Assembly: GCA_025175895.1 (NCBI GenBank)
Contig: CM046004.1
Span: forward strand, 4,092,001-4,156,000
From: Wurfbainia villosa
Taxonomy: Eukaryota; Streptophyta; Magnoliopsida; Zingiberales; Zingiberaceae
Direction: 5' to 3'
Length of the DNA: 64,000 nt
In this document: one piece after another, positions 57,426 through 64,000 of the stretch
How positions within the stretch are numbered: position 1 is the stretch's first letter
Layout of the letters: every line of letters starts with the position of its first letter
Program-made: the position numbers and the translations under genes
Notes under the pieces: model-generated
Databases searched by the model: none
What the model was told of the DNA's origin: nothing
The model's input: the letters and a program-made list of their open reading frames with translations, nothing else

Positions 57426-59602
57426 TACATCTACACAATTATAGTAGTCATGAAATCATAATTGCTAAAATTATATGACAACTGCGGGATCCTAATGGCT
57501 AAAAGTATATGACAATTAAGGTATCCTAATTGCTACATCTACCCAATTATAGTTGCTATAGAATTGTAGTTGCTACAACGGTATAATCAGGATTGTAAAT
57601 GAACTAAGCATTCATGAATAAGTTTGATGTTCAACTCGATAATAACTCATTTATGTTCATTCAATATACATCAAAATCAAAATCAATTAATGAACAAACT
57701 TGAACACATGTATGTTCGATTTATTAATATTCATGAATATTATTTGTGAATAATATTTATAATTACACTCATTTAAAAATTATTTATAAACATATTTATC
57801 CTTATTTATAAATAAGAATTAAAATTTTAAAATTTTAAACAAACAAATAAATTTAACTTAAAAATTTGATAATATTTAAATAAATTAAATTTAAACAAGC
57901 TTGAATTAAACTTGATTTAAACTAATCAAACTTAATTAAAAACTCGATATCTATTAAACAAGTTAAACTCAATTTTAAAAAATAAAAATCAAATCGAGCT
58001 TGGACCGAATTTTCAATGAATTGATTAATTTTTAACTCGGTTGGATTATTTTATAAAATAAATTTAAATATTATAAAATTTAATTTGATTTGACTCATTT
58101 GATTTGACTTACTCATTTACAATATATAATTGTAATAGTTATGGAATAGTACTACTGTGTGCTAGTCTGAATTGGACAAAAAAAAAAAAAAAATACTCAA
58201 TTTATCTTCTTTACGTTGATTGTGAAACCGATTGACGGGAGATGAACGAATCACCTTTACATCAATAGTTATGGAATAGTAGTTGTTGTAACTGTGTAGC
58301 AATTAGGGAATCATAACAACAATAATGATGTAACAGATATAATTTCATAGTTGTCATAATATTATCGAAAATGAACATATTTTCTAAAATAAAAATAGAA
58401 TGAGACGAGATAAAATGCTGTTTCGATAATAAATAAAAAGAGAGTTCGATTCCAATAAAAAGGAGGCCCTTTTAAATTTGTCCAAATAATTTCTGCTGAA
58501 CTTCTAGAAATATATTGGTGATTCTAGATCACTGATACTATTTGAGCCGTCAGCTCGTTAGAACAACAGAATTGATGTCCTGTTCATTACAGTAACACTA
58601 TAATTGTCACGTAGCAATCTCACGATCTCATTTATGGTCCTTTTTTTCCAATGAAAGAAAATTTCATCTTCATTTCTCTTGATATGAAAAAAATAAATTG
58701 ACTCGGAATGATAACGAGTTATTATTTATAAATAATGATTTTGAAGTCTCCAAGTACACACTTTCAGAAATTATTATATCATTTATAGCGAAATTTGGAG
58801 AGCTTAGAAGACTCAAAATTCTAAAGAATATTAAAATCTTATTCAAATGTTCAATCTATGACTGGAGGTATCATTGATTTTTTTTTTGTTTGCATTCAAT
58901 TATTTGTCATATTTATTAAATATATAACAACATGATATTGAGCATTCCATTGTAATTATCATGTTTATAAAATTTATATAAAGAATGGTAAATTAAGTTT
59001 TCTAACCTAACACTACTCAGCTAATGTCTAACCAACTTCCCTAACCCTGGCTTTAGTAACACTAATAGGCGTCTACATATGTCACTTTCAACTGGATCAT
59101 TCACCTATTCTGAGTGCCACTGATGTTCAACTGGACATATTTCAAAATTACTTTCAAAACAATCCAAAGTTGGATGAGGATCATAAGTTTCATTTACTGC
59201 ATCAAAATTTGTAAATTCTCAAGGAATTTTCTTCCAATTTTTCATTGTTCATCTAATCATCGAATCATACTCTGTTTCTGTGCACTCCATCAGTTCTTCT
59301 AATCCATCAGTTGAAAAAGACTGAATACTTTCATTGGTTACTCATGTAGAAGTCAAATTTTGTAGAATCATGTTGATTTTACCATCCACAACCAACCAAA
59401 AAAGTAGGTTTCAGTCAAAGTAGAACAAAACTCTTGTCAAAGATGTAATAAGAAGTCAAAGAGAGGTAACTTATTGCTAGATAATGAGATAAACAAAATA
59501 GTGAAAAAGTATATATATAAATAAATAATAGGCAGGGAAGACTACATCTGCTATTTACCTTTTGAGTTTCTCACACAATGCTCGTTGGCAGGGATTCCCA
59601 AG
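57426..59602. other. AT-rich intergenic DNA and MUR3 3' flank
   Basis: 57430-57600 has repeated words (CTACATCTACNCAATTATAGT, ATATGACAA) and 58245-58370 has related words in inverse order (ATAGTTATGGAATAGTAGTTG), perhaps a decayed inverted-repeat element. A 15-A run lies near 58180. The rest has no recognisable coding sequence. 59400-59602 is the likely MUR3 3' UTR. Confidence 0.5.
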
Positions 59603-61375
59603 TCAAGCCTGACTTCTTTGTTCATTCTTCCAGGAATTCTTGGCAGCTTCAGCAGATGAAGAACCAGAATCTCCATTAGTATCCTTCAGCTTAGAAAAGA
59701 AAGGATCCCATTCGTGTGCCCCAACTGTTCTCTGCCCACCCTCTAACAAAGCATATTTCCAACTGTTCTCTTCGATGAAATCTTTATCTTCTCGTCCTTC
59801 AATCATGTCCTTTCTCAGTTTTGTGACTCTGTCAATGACTGCTTGTACAGACACATCAAAGGCATCCTTTAGAGTCTCCATTTTGGACCTAGGGTCCGTG
59901 TAAATCAACATCGGAATAAGACCTATGACTGTCTCTCGCATTTTTTCAACGACATCCAGAGAGATTTGCTTCAACCTTTCTTCAATGCTGGCATTCCTCT
60001 TTCTAATGTCATTCTCGGGTATAAATACAGAATAAGTCGAGTAGTTTCTCGGGAGATGCCATGTATATTGTATATATGCAGATCCAGGATGGAAGAAAAC
60101 AGGTATGCAACCAGCTAACATCGAGTCGAATGCCGATCTCCTTGTATAAGAATCTCCCTGAGGTTGTAAGCAAAACAAAGAACTCTGGAACATCTTCATT
60201 ATGCTGCTTGGAGAGTGACACTTGCTCTCTCCAAGATCACACTCCAACAATTTACAGATCTTGGAATTTCTGCACTGGTCTATGATCTGCCCTCTGATTG
60301 ACTCTGGATTGTCGGGACGTGGTGCACCAGCAAATGAAAAGAGATAATTCCGCTCCAATTTCCTCATCCTGTCCTGCCAAATGAAAACATCAGCATCCTT
60401 TGCTGGGTGAAAGTAAGTAGGATATGGTATCCCAAAATCATTAGCATTCCATGGGCTTGCCTCCACTACTAGCATAGACATGTTTCTTGCAGCTGGCAAG
60501 AACAAAAGTTTGTTACCCCAATCTGTTTCATTATCTGTCAATCTTCTAAAATCCCAAGTGATCCTCCCAGCCACCAAGAAATGGTCTCTGCCCCCCATCA
60601 CACTCCACTCAGGCCTCTTCATGAGCCAATCAACCAACTCAAGTGATGCAGCATCCCTGACTGATGTATTGTATCCCCAAAGGTATCGAGCTATGTCGAA
60701 TCCAGCATAGAACGGAACAAAAACAGCAGCAGCAATGGATGAATCTTTTGTCAAACAATCATACTGTTTCATTCGGTTGTTGAAGATCACATCGACCGCA
60801 AATTGATTAGTAGCATACCATCCTGTATTCGAGAAAACTCCATCAGTATCCTCAAGCGGAGGTCCCATACCGACATTACTTGTGAACTTGCACATATTGG
60901 TCCAAAGGCTCAACTTTCTACAATCTGTGAGCATGTCAGTATTGAATCTCGAAGGGAGATCATGGACGTAGATGTACCTCCCCCCGCATGGATCACTCTT
61001 GTTCTCTATCGTCTGGAGGGCGCGTGTGAAAGGAAATGCCTTGAGACCTTGATTGGTATCTGATTGCTTTGACTCTGTTCCCGCCTCCATCTTGGTCTGT
61101 TCGAGCACTTCATATGCTTCCAGGGGGTTGGAAGAAGAGGAGTAAAGAACAGGTTGCTCCGCATCAGGTTTGCCGCTGAGAACGGCGAAGTGGAAGTAAA
61201 AGATCATGATCCAGAACATGGCAGATAGAGTTGCCAATAAACACAGCCGCATAGGCGGCGGCTTACCATTGGCCTTGTCCATCTCCTCCTGATGCCTGGA
61301 GGTGGACGGTCGCCGTCTCATAGAGTCAAACTCAAAATACGCTCGACTGATGAATCTCAATCGATCCAAATCCAA
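59603..61375 (-). CDS. MUR3: MUR3/KATAMARI1-type xyloglucan galactosyltransferase (GT47)
   Basis: An intronless type II Golgi membrane protein of 590 residues. It adds beta-1,2-galactose to xylose side chains of xyloglucan in primary walls. The cytosolic N-terminus is basic (MRRRPSTSRH at 19-28), followed by one membrane span (about 43-66, LCLLATLSAMFWIMIFYFHF) and a variable stem up to about 125. The exostosin/GT47 catalytic domain runs from about 128 to 530, with DPCGGRYIYVHDLPSRFN, KLSLWTNMCKFT, ATNQFAVDVIFNNRMKQY, VPFYAGFDIARYLWGYN, LFSFAGAPRPDN, FCLQPQGDSYTRRSAFDSM and AGCIPVFFHPGSAY. Agreement with Arabidopsis MUR3 continues through ENSWKYALLEGGQR to the C-terminus (AAKNSWKNEQR). Start choice: the first Met gives 18 extra residues; the Met at residue 19 aligns with the MRRR of MUR3, and both keep the membrane span. 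Confidence 0.94.
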   Translation of the reverse strand: MDLDRLRFISRAYFEFDSMRRRPSTSRHQEEMDKANGKPPPMRLCLLATLSAMFWIMIFYFHFAVLSGKPDAEQPVLYSSSSNPLEAYEVLEQTKMEAGTESKQSDTNQGLKAFPFTRALQTIENKSDPCGGRYIYVHDLPSRFNTDMLTDCRKLSLWTNMCKFTSNVGMGPPLEDTDGVFSNTGWYATNQFAVDVIFNNRMKQYDCLTKDSSIAAAVFVPFYAGFDIARYLWGYNTSVRDAASLELVDWLMKRPEWSVMGGRDHFLVAGRITWDFRRLTDNETDWGNKLLFLPAARNMSMLVVEASPWNANDFGIPYPTYFHPAKDADVFIWQDRMRKLERNYLFSFAGAPRPDNPESIRGQIIDQCRNSKICKLLECDLGESKCHSPSSIMKMFQSSLFCLQPQGDSYTRRSAFDSMLAGCIPVFFHPGSAYIQYTWHLPRNYSTYSVFIPENDIRKRNASIEERLKQISLDVVEKMRETVIGLIPMLIYTDPRSKMETLKDAFDVSVQAVIDRVTKLRKDMIEGREDKDFIEENSWKYALLEGGQRTVGAHEWDPFFSKLKDTNGDSGSSSAEAAKNSWKNEQRSQA

Positions 61376-62040
61376 CCAAATTGAACGTCACAGATCCAAT
61401 TCGACAAGTAGCCTTTCCAAAACCGAAGTGCGACCTGAGTAAATCTGACGGATAACTCTGCAGAACGCTCGACCACAAGTTTTCATTAACAATCAGAAGT
61501 TTTGCATTGATCACGCCCCCTCAGTTTTCCAAACCCTAAACAAACAAAAATGATGGGGCACCTAAACACAGATCTGGGTACCCCACGAAAAGCCACAAAA
61601 CACTGTGAAATGGCACTTCAAATCCCACTTCCTTTCCGCTTTCAAATCTCCGCCGGGAGGGAAAACGTCCATCCAGGCTCACTGAGGAAGAACAATGGCG
61701 GAAACATCACCAACAAAAACACACATCTCATAGTTAAAAAAAAAAAGCACAAAAAAACAGACTTGGATCCAGCAAGAGCGGGCGAAGTTCGACAGAGAGG
61801 AGAACTCACGAGAGAGATCGACGACGCTGACGGAGTGGAAGCTCGCATCAGACCCACCAGACCACCACCATTCACGGGCAGACAGCGACGGACGTTGGCG
61901 TCTGGAAGCCTCTTCGCAAGTCTCCCTGTGGGAAAGTGTCGGTCAGTTCCGTCCCAGTGCGTAACCAGTAGCCTCCGTCTACTGGTCAGCCCCACTGGGA
62001 CACCTGTCCGATCCCGTTTAAATTCCAAAATTTAGTGCCG
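61376..62040 (-). promoter_or_regulatory. MUR3 leader with probable 5' UTR intron
   Basis: A minus-strand consensus donor CTC|GTGAGT lies at 61809. It follows a GC-rich exon-like stretch up to about 61990, and the coding exon begins near 61500 or below. A spliced leader about 400 bp upstream of the start is therefore likely. No protein-coding feature is present. Confidence 0.45.
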
Positions 62041-63269
62041 ATTTTGCCCCCCGACCTCATCTATATTCACGCCGTTAATGTCCATAACGGCCGTCAGTTC
62101 GCCGGCCCGACCCACAAGCTGGACCGCGAGACATGTCCGTACCATGGCGCGATGCCGTCGCGCAGACCGAAGCAATTATTACGCTAGAATTATACCCTTC
62201 GTGCTATTTAAGTTGTCGGCCCCTCATAAAATAATGTGGACCATTTGTTTAATAATCGACATGCCAGTACGCCGATGGGTAATCAAAGGCCGTCCCTCTA
62301 AAATGCACACACAATCTCGGCCTGGTAATTAGAAAACATTAGCGGTCAAAGCCTAGAAACATCCCATAAAAAAAATATAATTTAATATTTCATTACGTTC
62401 GATAAAAAAATACAATTTAATATCAATCAATTAAAAAAAAAAATCATTTGAACAATTCTAAAACCTAAGAGTTTATCTAATAGATAGAATATAGCTTCGA
62501 TATTAATCGTCGTTCAGAGATGATCCGACTGTAGAGTCTGAACTGAATCGTAAAAAAATTATATACTTTTTTAATTTATCTTTAATGACCGATGAAGATC
62601 ACTTAAATTTCATTCTTATCCGATTCAATTATTGGTGAGATATTTTGAAGATCCGTTGGACTCCTTAGAAATTAATGGGATCAAAGATTCGAATATTTCA
62701 GTATCAATAAAAAAAATAGAAAACATTAAAGACATTTTTCAAGGGTTTAATTAAAAAAAAGAAGGTTAAATCACTTCAAAATTACATGTCTTGTAAATAT
62801 GTTCCGATTCTTTTATAAACTGATCGTAAAAATAACTAAAACGGCCTTGTCCCTCGAGCCACATATTTGCCAGGCTGAACAAATAATTTAAATTTTCTTT
62901 TATTTTAGAATACTTAACTAATTGAATATAAATTAAATAGTATATATAAAGCCACTATAATTTGTCCCTTCAGTTTTCCATCCTCGAGATAAACAGGACT
63001 TAAAACTTTCTTTCTCGATTTCGAAGGAGACCGACCATAAGGAGAAAATGCTCTTAATTATTATTTTCGTCGGGGATATTTCTCTTTTAAAAAAAGTCAA
63101 AATAATTTTCGCCATATTTTTTATTTTTAAAATATCTTTTTTTTTTAATTACAGTTGGTGCATTTAGTAATTGATAGAAAGTCGAGACACTATGAGATAT
63201 TGGGATGTCAAAAGAAATTGAGAGGACAATCAAGGTCGAGAGGATTCGGAAAATTAAAAGTTTTTTTTT
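62041..63269. other. AT-rich intergenic DNA upstream of MUR3
   Basis: 62041-62330 is more GC-rich and may be promoter DNA. 62340-63269 consists of A/T runs with no gene, repeat or RNA motif that I can identify. Confidence 0.5.
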
Positions 63270-63490
63270 TTTTCGTCTCCCGAGATGGTTCGATGGTAAA
63301 CACAAAGTGACGTTTGTAAGGAAGTCCGAATTCGATTCCAGACGAAGAGTCTAAAACCCCCCTCCTCCGAGATGAAAAATTCTTCCTTGTGTTTACCACT
63401 GAGTCAAGGGTCAAAGACTCATCTGTGATTTACCTCTCTCATAATGGCCGAGGGATCGATCAGTGGAGGCCGCTAGTTTTACGGTTCCAA
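63270..63490 (+). repeat. SINE-like element, diverged family member
   Basis: Begins after a T run. It has an A-box-like TGGTTCGATGG near 63287 and a good B-box GAATTCGATTCCAG near 63328. Its 3' half shares TGATTTACCTCTCTCATAATGGCCGAG with the copies at 27117 and 63784. Target duplications are not clear. Confidence 0.55.
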
Positions 63491-63783
63491 ATTTTTTAGA
63501 GGAAAATTAAAAGTTTTTATAAATAAAATATTTTATATATTAATTTCGATCAAATTAAAGTAGTTTATATAAGATTAAAATGTAAATATGTCTATTTTTA
63601 AGGTGAAAATATGATAAAAATACTATTTTGACTTTTTAAAAAAATATTTTTTCTAAAATTTAGATAATATAAGATGATGATAAAAAGATATGATAATTTT
63701 TTAAATAATTAAAATTTAAAATTTATACCATGTAAATTAGATGTCTATAATATTTGCATGTTGTTAAATATAGTTTTCACAAG

Positions 63784-63995
63784 ATAATATGGTGGTTAAA
63801 GTATGACGATTCTTGTAAATATAACATGAGTCGATTTCAGAGGAGGTTTAAAAATTTTTTTTTGGATTCAAATGACTCCCATGTGTCTTAATCATTACGT
63901 TAAAATTCATAGAATTTTTTATGATTTATCTCTCTCACAATGACTGTGAGATTGGAACAAATCAATGGGAACCATTATATTGACGATTTCAACTT
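63784..63995 (+). repeat. SINE-like element, close relative of 27117-27339
   Basis: Parallel order of words with the 27-kb copy: ATGGTGGTTAAAGTATGACG, GAGTCGATTTCAG, ATTCAAATGACTCCCATGTG, TGATTTATCTCTCTCACAAT and GACGATTTCAACTTTT. Together with its neighbour at 63270 it shows that the family is repeated in this genome. It ends at the window edge. Confidence 0.6.
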
Positions 63996-64000
63996 TTACA

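Overview
This window is nuclear DNA from a flowering plant. Six spliced or intronless plant housekeeping-type genes lie in AT-rich intergenic DNA with LTR retrotransposons, a hAT transposon, a LINE remnant and SINEs. The species cannot be fixed from sequence alone. A monocot is my guess, with low confidence.

Region 1-5.5 kb holds the 5' half of a CCT7 (TCP-1 eta) chaperonin gene on the minus strand (seven exons, cut by the window edge). A SINE sits in one of its introns, and a purine-rich minisatellite lies just upstream of its start. Region 5.5-22.1 kb is one insertion with 5-bp target duplications (ACAAT). It is a gag-only copia-type LTR element (5518-22072), and its left LTR is itself split by a full-length but decayed SIRE-like copia element (6223-16834). 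The empty site survives in a paralogous copy near 28.42 kb. Region 22.1-28.9 kb is rearranged duplicated DNA derived from the CCT7 5' end and its upstream flank. It contains a direct copy, an inverted copy, a roughly 0.8-kb palindrome carrying CCT7 exons 1-2, a CCT7 pseudogene and a tandem array of CCT7 leader units.

Region 28.9-49.2 kb is the gene-bearing part. It holds an acidic CHZ-type histone-chaperone-like protein (minus), a five-exon DHHC S-acyltransferase (minus), a six-exon calnexin (plus) and an intronless LWD1/LWD2-type WD40 protein (minus). Region 50.3-57.4 kb is a three-layer nest: a LINE reverse-transcriptase fragment broken by a hAT element with 8-bp target duplications, which is in turn broken by a 2.15-kb solo LTR with 5-bp target duplications. 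Region 59.6-62 kb carries an intronless MUR3-type xyloglucan galactosyltransferase (minus) with a spliced leader. The last 2 kb is AT-rich and contains two copies of a SINE-like family.

The genes do not form a pathway. Calnexin (ER folding), CCT7 (cytosolic folding), the DHHC enzyme (membrane anchoring), MUR3 (Golgi cell-wall synthesis), LWD (circadian clock) and the CHZ-like protein (chromatin) are ordinary neighbours. The unusual content is structural: a natural inverted repeat of a housekeeping gene, layered transposon nests with readable order, and a palindromic CAGTCGACTG motif present in unrelated elements and associated with oddly localised sequence divergence.
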